This document shows, piece by piece, positions 55,357-64,000 of a stretch of DNA of 64,000 bases. Numbering within the stretch: the first letter of the stretch is position 1; each line of letters begins with the position of its first letter. Below the pieces are notes generated by a model that searched no databases, was not told the DNA's origin, and saw nothing but the letters and a program-made list of their open reading frames with translations. Source of the stretch: VXRD01 sp965232265 (GTDB taxonomy: Bacteria > Latescibacterota > UBA2968); contig CBDDPH010000002.1 in the NCBI GenBank assembly GCA_965232265.1, positions 3,224,001 to 3,288,000 of the forward strand, written 5' to 3'. The translations under genes were made by a program, and so were the position numbers.

Positions 55357-56994
55357 TTAGCCTCTTAGGATATCTTTAACAACAGCTCGGACATGGGGTA
55401 ATAAAGAAGCGGGCCATTGGTCAATGGCAAAGAAACGCCGAATTAGACTATATGGATCATCGGGTATTATATCGCGTTCCTCTACTGAATAGACTTGCTG
55501 AACAGGTATACATCTCTCCGTAGATATGACTAGCGAATTTGTCAAGAGCCAATTTATTCGCCGCTCTAAATCTAGTGAAAGGCAGACGTTATGAGATAGA
55601 GTATCTCTATCGTTACCTGCGATTTCAAGATTACCAAAGCTATCCGCGTCTAATATGACAGTTATTTCGCCTTGGAGAAGGGCCAGGCTTAATTGTTCCA
55701 AAAATTGATCAATAGATTCTCTTTGGTCTTCTATACCGAACTGATAGACCTGATTTTCTTCCCCTGTATTTAAATTCACCTTTAAGCCAGGGGGACATAT
55801 AAAATCCGTGACCACTGTATCCTGATTTCTAACGCTACGAAGGATATTCTCTGCATCGTTTGTAAATAGAGGACAGTCCTGAGTCCCTACTTTGATTGAC
55901 GCAGGTAATGGTAATCCACTGGTTGTTGGATTTGCGACTTCAAAGGCAAGATGCAACACAGAATAACCTGATTTAATCATATGGTCATTTGCAGCTAGAA
56001 CCTCATAGACACCAAGCGGCAGTTCTCCAAGGTTATAAAATGCGGGAAAGTCTACTGCCGAAGGTAATGGAGTCCATTCTTCAGTCTTTTCCTGTTTGAA
56101 TAACAGTTCCAGGTATTGGAACTCTTGGCTTGCACTAAATAAAGATAGAACTATGTCCTCTCCCTGGCATAATACAATAGTGCCATTCGGCAAAACATCC
56201 TGTTCCAAGGGATAAATCACCGCCATTTGAGGCTGTGATGGAAGTATCTCCTTGCCTAAATGTGTCTTGCACCAAATTGAAAGGTCTTCTGTCCTTTCGG
56301 CTCCGAAATGTATGACGTAGGCCAGCCAATTCTCTCTTCTCTCCAATTCGCGTATCTTTATATCTGCTATCGGTAGGAGAGGAGGATATGACCTATGACA
56401 TACTACAATATATGTTTCCCCTATAGTCAGTGGTTCGTTGTCTCCAAGTAGTCTTCCTGCATTTTGGTTAAAGTGGAAAACGTTACCATAATTATTCTTC
56501 AAGCCATCAATGGATCTTTTCTCATCGCCAAGCTTACCCCGATAAACAAGGTGATATGGATCTACCTGGGGCAGAACATCCACCTGCCACCCACCAGATG
56601 GCATATGTGTTCTAGTAAGTGGTCCACGGGTTCCTTGCGAATCATTGATCAAAATCTCGTCGAACCTATTATCAATCTGGGAAATATTCAGTACAAGGTT
56701 CCAGACAGAGACATTATCATTGATTATGAGCTTGATATAGAGGCAGGGCAATCTCCACTCTCTACTTACTTCCTCACGCAAAATTTCCTTTTCGCTTGTT
56801 GTTTCTGAACCTGCCCGATAATAGGAACAGTCTGTGGCTACAGTACCCCATGCATGGCGAAAATGCGGCATAACCTTTGGTCCTGAAGCAAGTGTTACAT
56901 GTTTTTCACATGCCGGACAGGTGTACCTACGATGGTGACTCGCTCTACTAGCATAGACTAGCTTACGAGCAAAAATGTCAATGGCTGCTTCCAT
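55357..56994 (-). CDS. druB: DruB-like protein with CoiA-type zinc finger (Druantia)
   Basis: The 545-residue protein starts with a zinc-binding segment: Cys26 and Cys29 (RYTCPACEKHV), His44 and His47 (MPHFRHAWG), and Cys56, similar to the N-terminal finger of CoiA-like nuclease families. The remaining 480 residues are beta-rich with no further motif. The length matches the second gene of type I Druantia. It starts nine bases after the DruA-like stop without a clear ribosome site and ends one base before DruC. A role in recognising DNA is inference. Confidence 0.75.
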   Translation of the reverse strand: MEAAIDIFARKLVYASRASHHRRYTCPACEKHVTLASGPKVMPHFRHAWGTVATDCSYYRAGSETTSEKEILREEVSREWRLPCLYIKLIINDNVSVWNLVLNISQIDNRFDEILINDSQGTRGPLTRTHMPSGGWQVDVLPQVDPYHLVYRGKLGDEKRSIDGLKNNYGNVFHFNQNAGRLLGDNEPLTIGETYIVVCHRSYPPLLPIADIKIRELERRENWLAYVIHFGAERTEDLSIWCKTHLGKEILPSQPQMAVIYPLEQDVLPNGTIVLCQGEDIVLSLFSASQEFQYLELLFKQEKTEEWTPLPSAVDFPAFYNLGELPLGVYEVLAANDHMIKSGYSVLHLAFEVANPTTSGLPLPASIKVGTQDCPLFTNDAENILRSVRNQDTVVTDFICPPGLKVNLNTGEENQVYQFGIEDQRESIDQFLEQLSLALLQGEITVILDADSFGNLEIAGNDRDTLSHNVCLSLDLERRINWLLTNSLVISTERCIPVQQVYSVEERDIIPDDPYSLIRRFFAIDQWPASLLPHVRAVVKDILRG

Positions 56995-57003
56995 AACTTA
57001 AAC

Positions 57004-58152
57004 TTAAGGCACGAGCAGATCAGATATATCTGATTTTACCCAGCCTCTATAATCGTCTATCCTTGTAGACCTTGGCACTATCCATCGTTCCTTTGCCAGT
57101 TCAGAGACTTGTTTTACCGATAATAATCCGCGATAGTCAGGTCTTTTAACCTTGCCCTGAAGAAACTGTACGGCATTCTTTGCTAATTCACATACAAAGA
57201 CTTCACGTTTAATATTATGCTGAAGTAAGTCGGGGTTCTCACCAATGAGTTTTAAAGTTTGCCTGACTGCGCGCAAACGCCAGTTAGGTCCCTGGCCAAA
57301 ACTATGATTTGCGGCGTAATCATGATTTACTTGTGCCAAGTACTCTCGCATCTTTTTGAAGAGTTCATCAGGAATGTGAAAGTGCCCCCAACCTGATGTG
57401 TACCCAATGTTTCTAAAATATAACATTCCTCCAATCTTAAGGCGGTTATATATGGAGGAACGTCCCAGTGCAGAGGACGTGGTCACTAATACTAAATTTG
57501 GTTTTTTTGCCTTCTTTGAAATGATTCCTTTTGAATGACGATATCGGCTAGCAAATTCATTCTTCACCTCTCGCGTCCTTATTAGGCTTGCAACCAACTT
57601 CCCACATAGCAATCGATTATATGGTGGAAGTGCTCCCAGCACAAATGCGTCCATCAAATTCACCAAGCGTTCTCGTCTTAGTGCCTGATTCCACCCTATC
57701 ATGCTGTCCCGAATCTTCAAATTGAACACTGGATCGCCAAGGGCAAAAATCCCTATCAGTTTTTCATTGTTGTCATCCCATACAAGGAACCTCATACGAC
57801 GACCATATCCTCTAGAAACTGGAACTGACCATGTTAAACTTGCCAATCTGAAAAGATCAGCCTGGTATGTGCCGGATACAACCAATTCAATTCTCGGTGA
57901 GATCTTTTCAGGATCAATCTCATTGCCCGATGCGAAATAATCCAGTAAATTCGGAAGTCTTCTTTCAAGAAATGCTTTTGCGGAAACCAGACGTTCCTTT
58001 CGTTGTTCAGAGTGTAGATGGCGAAAGCCATCTTTTGTAGAATCAGGAATTACAAGACAACCATCTCGTTTTTTTCTGAATCCAAGACTCCGCAAATGTC
58101 TTCGAAGACGATTTCTGATCTGTGACTCAAGACACTCAATCTGCGAGTTCAA
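57004..58152 (-). CDS. druA: DruA-like DUF4338 protein (Druantia)
   Basis: The product matches the DUF4338 family. RFLVWDDNNEKLIGIFALG, a GWNQALRRERLVNLMD stretch, and LGALPPYNRLLCGKLVASL are its hallmark blocks. Bases around 58165-58155 read AAAGGGGGGAATA, an excellent ribosome site six bases before a TTG at 58152. The ATG at 58176 has no such site, so I prefer TTG: 382 residues. DUF4338 defines type I Druantia as DruA. The gene is first in the operon, with a good promoter at 58195-58223. DruA alone is also a known orphan and transposon-associated family, but here the full operon follows. Confidence 0.9.
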   Translation of the reverse strand: MNSQIECLESQIRNRLRRHLRSLGFRKKRDGCLVIPDSTKDGFRHLHSEQRKERLVSAKAFLERRLPNLLDYFASGNEIDPEKISPRIELVVSGTYQADLFRLASLTWSVPVSRGYGRRMRFLVWDDNNEKLIGIFALGDPVFNLKIRDSMIGWNQALRRERLVNLMDAFVLGALPPYNRLLCGKLVASLIRTREVKNEFASRYRHSKGIISKKAKKPNLVLVTTSSALGRSSIYNRLKIGGMLYFRNIGYTSGWGHFHIPDELFKKMREYLAQVNHDYAANHSFGQGPNWRLRAVRQTLKLIGENPDLLQHNIKREVFVCELAKNAVQFLQGKVKRPDYRGLLSVKQVSELAKERWIVPRSTRIDDYRGWVKSDISDLLVP

Positions 58153-58180
58153 TATTCCCCCCTTTATCTTTTGCATAGAG

Positions 58181-58193
58181 TTGATTTAATCAA
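58181..58193. promoter_or_regulatory. Candidate operator at the Druantia promoter
   Basis: TTGAT-TTA-ATCAA is an inverted repeat immediately downstream of the -10 box, covering the likely transcription start. A repressor bound here would block the operon. No matching regulator gene is in the window. Confidence 0.3.
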
Positions 58194-58194
58194 G

Positions 58195-58223
58195 TAAATA
58201 CTCACAGATTTACCAATTTTCAA
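58195..58223 (-). promoter_or_regulatory. Candidate sigma-70 promoter of the Druantia operon
   Basis: On the minus strand TTGAAA (58218-58223) and TATTTA (58195-58200) are separated by exactly 17 bases. A start at about 58188 would give a leader of some 35 bases to the TTG start codon. Confidence 0.55.
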
Positions 58224-58292
58224 GCAAATTTCATAGTGCCCTTTGAGAAATGGAATTGCCTCTGTTTTGGGGATATTTGACAATATCTCTAT

Positions 58293-58475
58293 GTGAGAAA
58301 ATACCACGCTGATACCCAATTCCAATTAGCCTTTATACCGGTTCAACTATTGGGGCGCACCTCACACCTTGCGCATCATCCAACGCTGTTTGGAGAGGGG
58401 TTGTCGGATCAATACCAGAAGAAAAGCCCCCAATACTTGCCAGAAATTGGAGGCCTTGACATTTACTTAGCTTGA
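58293..58475 (+). pseudogene. Short reading frame of unknown origin upstream of a terminator
   Basis: A 60-residue frame, MRKYHADTQF..., ends seven bases before the terminator at 58482. It has no ribosome site. It may be the end of a lost gene in the 410-bp gap right of the Druantia operon. I do not recognise it; nothing else is visible in the gap except the promoter. Confidence 0.3.
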
Positions 58476-58481
58476 TGTGTA

Positions 58482-58510
58482 AGGCTGCGAAATTATTTCG
58501 CAGCCTTTTT
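58482..58510 (+). terminator. Rho-independent terminator
   Basis: GGCTGCGAAA (58483-58492) pairs with TTTCGCAGCC (58496-58505) and is followed by TTTTT. It acts on the plus strand, although both flanking genes are on the minus strand, which suggests that a plus-strand gene upstream of it has been lost. Confidence 0.8.
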
Positions 58511-58586
58511 GGGATCTTAAGCTCAACCTATTATGCCAAATCAAACAACCATGTCAATGCTCTTCCTATAGATTTTTCATGTCTAT

Positions 58587-60029
58587 TCACCCGATCAATT
58601 CTTCAATCACGCTGCCACCCGTCTGCGACAGTTGCATATATCGTCCAGCGTGAAAATACGTGAGCTTATTATCATCCAACCCCAAAAGCCTCAAAATCGT
58701 CACATGGACGTCCTGGATAGGATGTACTACACCGACTGCTTTTTCGCCAATCTCATCGGTTTCCCCAATCACCTGTCCCGCATTCACGCCCCCACCAGCA
58801 AACCACATGGGCATCGCCGTTGGGTTGTGATCACGACCATAAGCCACCCCACCCCCTCGCAGACCATTGTCGGGACTGCGCCCAAACTCACCACACCAAA
58901 TAATCAATGTATCCTCCAGCATCCCTCGCTGCTTGAGATCGGTGATCAATCCAGCGATGGGCTTGTCGATACTGCGAATCAACGAACCGTGTGCGCGAGC
59001 CAGATAATCGTGCGAATCCCATCCGCCAGAATAAATTTGCACAAAACGCACACCTCGTTCGACAAGCCTTCGAGCCAACAGACACTTCCGACCAAACGCA
59101 TCGGTTGTTTCTTCGCCAACACCGTACAACGCTTTGACCTTTTCACTTTCTCCATCTACATCGATAATGCCCGGCACTTCCATCTGCATTCGGAAGGCGA
59201 GTTCATAGCTGGCCATGCGTGCCGAAAGTTCGTTGTGTTGAGGATGTTGTCTGGCATGGGATTTGTTAAACGCTTTGAGCAGAGAAAGGCTTTCTTTTTG
59301 ATGTTTGCGGTTAATATGCGGTGGTGGGTGTATATCCAAAATAGGCGATCCAGTAGGCCGCAGCGGCGTGCCCTGATAATGCGCCGGTAGAAAACCATTG
59401 GACCAGTTGGCAGCTCCCCCTTGAGGATAAGCCACTTCGGGCAAAACAATAAACGCGGGCAGGTTTTCGTTTTCAGTGCCCAACCCATAAGTCACCCAGG
59501 ATCCCATCGCCGGATCACCACCGAATTTGTTGCCCGTATTGATGTGAAACATCGCGGTCGGGTGATCCACGGATTCTGCCTGGCAGCCGCGATAAAAACA
59601 AATCTCATCGGCAACCTCGGCCAAATGGACAAAATGCTCGCACATATCTGCGCCGGACTGACCTACCTTTCGGCTCTTAAATGGACTTTGTACATAGTAG
59701 CGATTTCCACTCGCCATCGCCGAAAATTGTTTACCCTTCCGCCCAAACTTTGTCAGATGCAGATCTTGAAGTTTCGACTTGGGATCAAATGTGTCAATAT
59801 GGCTCGGCCCGCCTTCCATCATTAAAAAAATGCATGATTTGGCTTTGGCAGGCACCATCTGGGGCTTGGGAGCAAGCAGATTGGATGGGCTGGCAGAGGC
59901 ATTGTTTTGCATCAACAGGTGGCTCAATGCCACAGAACCAATACTCGAGCCAAGCCCGTAAAGAAAATCCCGCCGGTTGAGGTTACGCGCTGCCAGCAAG
60001 TTGAGCCGTTTTTGGAGTTTGCGATCCAT
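58587..60029 (-). CDS. DUF1501 family protein (Planctomycete-type secreted sulfatase-fold protein)
   Basis: The start at 60029 follows GAGGTG; it gives 480 residues. RRDFLYGLGSSIGSVALSHLL at about 20 looks like a Tat signal without the full twin-Arg consensus. FLMMEGGPSHIDTFDPK, IYSGGWDSHD and WCGEFGRSPDNG are DUF1501 blocks with Asp/His metal-site character of the alkaline phosphatase fold. The family almost always pairs with DUF1549/DUF1553 proteins in Planctomycetes and relatives. The role is unknown. It starts eight bases before the end of its partner gene region, so it is in an operon with it. Confidence 0.9.
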   Translation of the reverse strand: MDRKLQKRLNLLAARNLNRRDFLYGLGSSIGSVALSHLLMQNNASASPSNLLAPKPQMVPAKAKSCIFLMMEGGPSHIDTFDPKSKLQDLHLTKFGRKGKQFSAMASGNRYYVQSPFKSRKVGQSGADMCEHFVHLAEVADEICFYRGCQAESVDHPTAMFHINTGNKFGGDPAMGSWVTYGLGTENENLPAFIVLPEVAYPQGGAANWSNGFLPAHYQGTPLRPTGSPILDIHPPPHINRKHQKESLSLLKAFNKSHARQHPQHNELSARMASYELAFRMQMEVPGIIDVDGESEKVKALYGVGEETTDAFGRKCLLARRLVERGVRFVQIYSGGWDSHDYLARAHGSLIRSIDKPIAGLITDLKQRGMLEDTLIIWCGEFGRSPDNGLRGGGVAYGRDHNPTAMPMWFAGGGVNAGQVIGETDEIGEKAVGVVHPIQDVHVTILRLLGLDDNKLTYFHAGRYMQLSQTGGSVIEELIG

Positions 60030-60037
60030 TTTACACC

Positions 60038-62836
60038 TCAATACACATAGATAAATTCGTTGGAATTAAACAATACCAGACACAAATCAGCCAAAGCCCG
60101 CGTCTCAGCCTGCACATCCCATGGTTTGAGATCGGGTACATAGTCTTCATAAACATCCAGCCTTTCGACAAACTCAAATGCTTCGCCAGTCATCTCTTCA
60201 AACATCCTGCGCGTGACATCTGTCGCATATATTTGAATCTCGGGCGGATTTTTGCGGTGATACACGACTGCTTGCTTCACATACTTGACCGCCTTCTGAT
60301 ATTCTTCCACTGTAGGCACGCGCCCCCAGGCCAATTTAAATGCGCGCTCAATCTGGTCAGCCTCAGACGCGCTTTCCCTTTCCACCCGACGCGCCATTGC
60401 CAGAGCCCGGTCATAACTGTTTTGACTGTTAAATAGCGTAAATACCTGGGGCGTAATTGTAGATGTTGTCCTCCGTTCACAGGATAAATCTGCGGTTGGC
60501 TGGTTAAATACTTCCAGCATTGGATCGGGCAGACCGCGATATCGGTACGCATAAACGGTGCGCCGATTTCGCGTCGTCGGATCTCTCGAAGGCTGGTGAG
60601 CAGGCGCAACAGAACCCATCACATGGCGCGGCTGCAAGGCAACTTCCATATTGATTTCGGGAAAAATAGGCAGCCCGCCCATTTCCAAATTCAGTTCACC
60701 GGAAACAAACAGCATCCCATCGCGCAATTCTTCTGCAGTCAAACGACGCGGTGAAAAATGGGACAGCAGTTTATTGCTCGGATCTTCTTTCTGCACCTTT
60801 TTCCAATCAGGAGGCATTTCCCCGCGTTGGTACGTTTCCGAATTCATAATCAGCCGATGCATCGTTTTGAAAGACCAGCCGTGCTCGACAAAATACAATG
60901 CTAACCAGTCGAGCAATTCTGGATGCGTAGGTTTTTTACCCATCACACCAAAATTATTGCTGTTGCCAGCAATGCCATGCCCGAAATGCCATTGCCAGAT
61001 GCGGTTGACAATCGAACGCGTCGCCAGCGGATTGTTTGGGTTCGCAATCCAGTTTGCGAGCGCCAATCGTCGCCCATTCGTTGTTTCGGGAATGGTATTC
61101 CACGCCGAAGGTTCCAGTGAGCCGTAAACAGCAGAGAGTACACCTGGTGAAACCGGCTCTGTTGGCGCATAAACCGAACCGCCGCCGAGGATATGCACTT
61201 TTTGGAGTTCACCTTTAAGATTCTCAGGCATCACCATCCGTGATTTGACATTTCTGAGTGTGACAAGTGGGCCGTTGTAAATGCTAAGCGCAATGGGTTT
61301 GTAGCGATCCTTTTTCCAACGCAAGCGCTGAACCTGTTTGGCGAGCGCTTTTTGGGTACCCAAATCTTTGTGCGTCAAACCAATAAACCGGGGCAACCGC
61401 TTGTCGTCTGGCAATTTGCTTCTCTCCCTTTTGGCCAGATATTCCATGCCCCGTTCTTCCATCCACTTGCGTGTTGCATCCTCTTCTTTTTTTCTTATCT
61501 CTGCCTGTTTGTCGATTGCATTTTGAAGCAAATTTTCAATGCGCTGCCTACCAGCTCCAAATCTGTTCTGGTTTTCGGCAGGCAAATACGGCACATCGCG
61601 GTCGGCGAACTGAACGGGTGCAAAAACAGCCTGCATCCGATAGTAGTCTCGCGTTGGAATGGGGTCAAATTTATGGTCGTGACACCTGGCACAACGCAAC
61701 GGAATCGAGAGAAAGGTCTCACCGACACTGTTGGTCACATCGTCGAGAAAAAGCTGGCGCGTTTCAGCAGCGACACTCATTCCGGTCTGTTCCCACGGCC
61801 CTGACCGCAAGTACCCCACGGCAATCAACATTTCGGGATTGTCGGGCTCAAATTCATCTCCCGCCAGTTGTTCAATAACAAACCGGTTGTAGGGCTTGTC
61901 AGCGTTGAAAGATCGAATGACATAGTCTCGATATCGCCAGGCATTGGGGCGTTCAAAATCATTTGAATACCCGGCTGTATCGGCATAACGCACAACGTCC
62001 AGCCAGTTTCGCCCCCATCGCTCACCATACTGAGGACTCTTCAGCAAGCGATCGATAACCTTCTCAAAAGCTTTTTTAGACGCATCATTTAGAAACGCCT
62101 CAATCTCCTCAGGTGTAGGCGGCAATCCGATCAGATCAAAGGTCGCGCGCCTGATCAACGTGCGTTTATCGGCTCGACCAGCCGGTGTGATCCCCGCGTC
62201 TTGCAATTTTTGATGGACAAAGGCATCTACCGGATTCTCCGTGTCCTCTCCCGTCGCGTCCTCTATATTCGGCACAGAATACCGTTTCACTGGCGCAAAT
62301 GCCCAGAGATATTCGGGTTTGTACCGACGCTCCGTCCATTCTCGGGAAAGTCCGCCGCTTGTTTTTACAGTGACACCGTCTTTGGCAGACCAGGTGACAG
62401 ACTCAAGGATTTTAGCGCGTTTCTCCTGAGCCACCCAGGGTGCGCCCCCAAGGATCCACTCTCGCCACACCTCGATCTGTGCATCCGAAAGCCGATCATT
62501 CTCTTTGGGCGGCATTTGGAGTGCTCCGTCTTCCCACTTTATGGCGATGTACATTGCGCTTTCGTCAGGCCTACCCGGCACGAGCACGGGTCCAAATGCA
62601 CTGCCTTTGAGCATCCCTTTACGTGATCTCAAATCCAGATCTGCTCGCACATCGTCAGGGTCATCGCCGTGACAGGCAAAACACTTTGTCTTCAAAAGCG
62701 GCAACACTTCCCGAACAAATAATCTCTCTGCCGCCACAGGCGTCACTTCGACTTCATCAGAAGCGGCAACAGAAGTCGATAAGCCCAACAATAACGAAGC
62801 AAAAAAATATACGAGCCAACACATCGTATCCATCAC
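60038..62836 (-). CDS. DUF1549/DUF1553 protein with Planctomycete cytochrome c domain
   Basis: The 932-residue protein starts with a hydrophobic signal peptide (WLVYFFASLLLGLSTSVAA). The PSCyt1-type heme site KCFACHGDD at about 52 is followed by the DUF1549 domain with ADKRTLIRRATFDLIGLPP, then DUF1553 with TRSIVNRIWQWHFGHGI and SPRRLTAEELRDGM. It is likely periplasmic and may bind heme c covalently through CxxCH. It is upstream of the DUF1501 gene, eight bases apart. The pair is typical of organisms with many sulfatases; a redox or surface role is assumed. Confidence 0.92.
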   Translation of the reverse strand: MMDTMCWLVYFFASLLLGLSTSVAASDEVEVTPVAAERLFVREVLPLLKTKCFACHGDDPDDVRADLDLRSRKGMLKGSAFGPVLVPGRPDESAMYIAIKWEDGALQMPPKENDRLSDAQIEVWREWILGGAPWVAQEKRAKILESVTWSAKDGVTVKTSGGLSREWTERRYKPEYLWAFAPVKRYSVPNIEDATGEDTENPVDAFVHQKLQDAGITPAGRADKRTLIRRATFDLIGLPPTPEEIEAFLNDASKKAFEKVIDRLLKSPQYGERWGRNWLDVVRYADTAGYSNDFERPNAWRYRDYVIRSFNADKPYNRFVIEQLAGDEFEPDNPEMLIAVGYLRSGPWEQTGMSVAAETRQLFLDDVTNSVGETFLSIPLRCARCHDHKFDPIPTRDYYRMQAVFAPVQFADRDVPYLPAENQNRFGAGRQRIENLLQNAIDKQAEIRKKEEDATRKWMEERGMEYLAKRERSKLPDDKRLPRFIGLTHKDLGTQKALAKQVQRLRWKKDRYKPIALSIYNGPLVTLRNVKSRMVMPENLKGELQKVHILGGGSVYAPTEPVSPGVLSAVYGSLEPSAWNTIPETTNGRRLALANWIANPNNPLATRSIVNRIWQWHFGHGIAGNSNNFGVMGKKPTHPELLDWLALYFVEHGWSFKTMHRLIMNSETYQRGEMPPDWKKVQKEDPSNKLLSHFSPRRLTAEELRDGMLFVSGELNLEMGGLPIFPEINMEVALQPRHVMGSVAPAHQPSRDPTTRNRRTVYAYRYRGLPDPMLEVFNQPTADLSCERRTTSTITPQVFTLFNSQNSYDRALAMARRVERESASEADQIERAFKLAWGRVPTVEEYQKAVKYVKQAVVYHRKNPPEIQIYATDVTRRMFEEMTGEAFEFVERLDVYEDYVPDLKPWDVQAETRALADLCLVLFNSNEFIYVY

Positions 62837-63142
62837 CCCTTAAGAAGCTGTTTTTCATGATTAACGTCATCTGTGACTTTTGAGGGTCAAAAAACAAGCA
62901 ATCAGTGGTTCGTGGTTCGTTATCTTTACGTGATTAATATAAATCGTCCATTAAAAATGACAAGAAACATCATCACCGATTGAGCGCAGTAATCAAAGTC
63001 CAAAGGTCGTGAGTCTATTTCTCATAACCTTTTTTTATTCAGATGCATAGTGGAACGCACGGCGAATGTCTGATGTCAAATAAGATGTCACACCACTCGC
63101 GGCGCAATCGCGTGCCGCGGATCACCCATACAAGGAGAAAGC
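62837..63142. other. Gap of about 300 bp with a TCAGTNG-type string
   Basis: No gene is visible. Bases 62901-62924 read ATCAGTGGTTCGTGGTTCG, a distant member of the 7-bp periodic repeats. Upstream sequence of the multicopper oxidase gene lies in its right half, but no clear promoter was found. Confidence 0.4.
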
Positions 63143-64000
63143 ATGCCTGCGGATAAGGCGACCAGGCCCCGGCGGCTGAAGCCAATCACAATAGAACTGT
63201 TGATTATCGCACTGTTATTGGGCGCGACCTGCTACTGGCTGTTGTTCATCCGAGCCACAAACGGTGGGTTGACCTTTGAGAATAAACTGCTGATTCCCGA
63301 ACAGTTATTTGGAACCGTTGTAGATGGACGGCGGCAGTTTCACCTCACCGTTGCCGAAGGAAGCCGAGAGTTCTTGCCGGGCAAACAAACACCGACAGCC
63401 GGCGTCAATGGTCCGTTTCTGGGACCGACGGTGCGACTGCGTCGAGGCGAAGATGTCGATCTGATCGTCCAGAACAACCTAAATGAAATAACGACAATGC
63501 ACTGGCACGGCATGCACGTTCCCGCTCGCATGGACGGCACACCGCATCAGAAAATCCGTCCTGGCGCATCGTGGACAGCCAGCTTTCCGGTCGATCAACA
63601 AGCCGCTCCACTGTGGTATCACCCGCATCCGCATGGCACCACGGGGCGGCAGGTCTATCGGGGGGTCGCCGGCCTCATGTGGATCGATGACGATAACAGC
63701 GATGCGCTGGACCTGCCAAAGACCTACGGCATTGACGACATTCCACTCGTGCTCCAGGACCGGCTGTTTGACGACGATGGTGCGTTTCGATTTGCCCGCA
63801 CCCAGGGTGCCGTCTTCGGAAACACCATGCTGATCAATGGAACCTATAATCCATTTCTCCAGGTTGAGTCGCGTCGCATGCGATTCAGGCTGTTAAACGG
63901 CTCGAATGCGCGAATCTACTACATCGGCTTTGACGACAACCGCGCGTTTCATCAGATCGCCACAGATGGCGGATTCCTCGAAACGCCCCTCCAAACCAAC
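63143..64000 (+). CDS. Multicopper oxidase, C-terminus beyond the window
   Basis: The ATG at 63143 follows AAGGAG. The 286 residues seen begin with a basic stretch and one membrane helix (about 17-36), so the protein is probably anchored and faces the periplasm. His120 and His122 in HWHGMHVPARMDG, and the HPHPHGTTGRQVYRG block at about 160-175, are type 2/type 3 copper ligands, arranged as in CueO-like laccases. It probably oxidises Cu(I), metals or phenols. The type 1 copper site near the C-terminus is not visible. Confidence 0.92.
   Translation, partial: MPADKATRPRRLKPITIELLIIALLLGATCYWLLFIRATNGGLTFENKLLIPEQLFGTVVDGRRQFHLTVAEGSREFLPGKQTPTAGVNGPFLGPTVRLRRGEDVDLIVQNNLNEITTMHWHGMHVPARMDGTPHQKIRPGASWTASFPVDQQAAPLWYHPHPHGTTGRQVYRGVAGLMWIDDDNSDALDLPKTYGIDDIPLVLQDRLFDDDGAFRFARTQGAVFGNTMLINGTYNPFLQVESRRMRFRLLNGSNARIYYIGFDDNRAFHQIATDGGFLETPLQTN

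Noticed and set aside
43944..63014. Shared 14-mer CAAAGGTCGTGAGT near 43945 and 63003 as island ends
   Set aside because: Several 14-base matches are expected by chance in a window of this size, and the flanks do not align.
1..64000. CRISPR array or cas operon
   Set aside because: No regularly spaced direct repeats with unique spacers were found; the Cas4-like gene is linked to the Druantia helicase instead.

Overview
The window looks like a chromosomal stretch from a heterotrophic Gram-negative bacterium of the Latescibacterota/Poribacteria/Planctomycete type. This is inferred from gene content: six complete Cys-type sulfatases, four Gfo/Idh/MocA oxidoreductases, a phytanoyl-CoA dioxygenase-like protein, a GH116-type enzyme, and a DUF1549/DUF1553 cytochrome next to a DUF1501 protein. 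No rRNA or marker is present that would fix the phylum. GC is roughly 50-58% by eye over most of the window and clearly lower (about 40-45%) between about 44 and 58 kb.

Layout. 1-0.8 kb: a subtilisin-like protease cut by the left edge. 0.8-2.4 kb: an MFS exporter and a small CbiX-type chelatase. 2.6-9.7 kb (minus strand): a compact catabolic cluster of sulfatase, oxidoreductase, PhyH-type oxygenase, esterase, sulfatase and a frameshifted oxidoreductase. 9.9-18.5 kb: an oxidoreductase, an S9 peptidase, a lone ATPase-nuclease, and a plus-strand operon of sulfatase, enolase-superfamily enzyme and oxidoreductase that ends in a clear terminator. 18.8-26.3 kb (minus strand): a housekeeping block with sixA-like, tRNA-Leu(GAG), secG, tpiA, pgk, gap and pfk. 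A two-gene restriction-modification module sits between pgk and gap, together with a damaged second copy of the gap 3' end. 26.5-31.4 kb: comF-like, a HAD-YvcK fusion, a second HAD phosphatase, a SAM hydroxide adenosyltransferase and radC. 31.6-43.8 kb: a second sulfatase/GH116/GMC/SDR/esterase cluster and a fumarylacetoacetate hydrolase family gene.

44.2-58.2 kb is an AT-richer defence island. It carries a lone PD-(D/E)XK protein and a six-gene minus-strand operon that I read as a type I Druantia anti-phage system (DruA with DUF4338, DruB, DruC, DruD, and DruE, a 1.8-kb-residue DUF1998 helicase). A RecB/Cas4-like iron-sulfur nuclease is attached at its 3' end. A tRNA 3'-end remnant lies at the left side of the island. 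58.6-62.8 kb holds the DUF1501 and DUF1549/DUF1553 pair. The right edge cuts a membrane-anchored multicopper oxidase.

Intergenic gaps carry several dispersed repeat families: 7-bp-period TCAGTNG strings, ATCTGCGTCC strings, CACGAAGACAC-type strings and GGGCGGGTT palindromes that end in CTAC. Some of these supply start or stop codons of neighbouring genes. The catabolic clusters together suggest use of sulfated glycans or glycoconjugates: sulfatases remove sulfate, GH116 cleaves glycosides, and the oxidoreductase, SDR, GMC and enolase-family enzymes process the released sugars. That pathway is inference.
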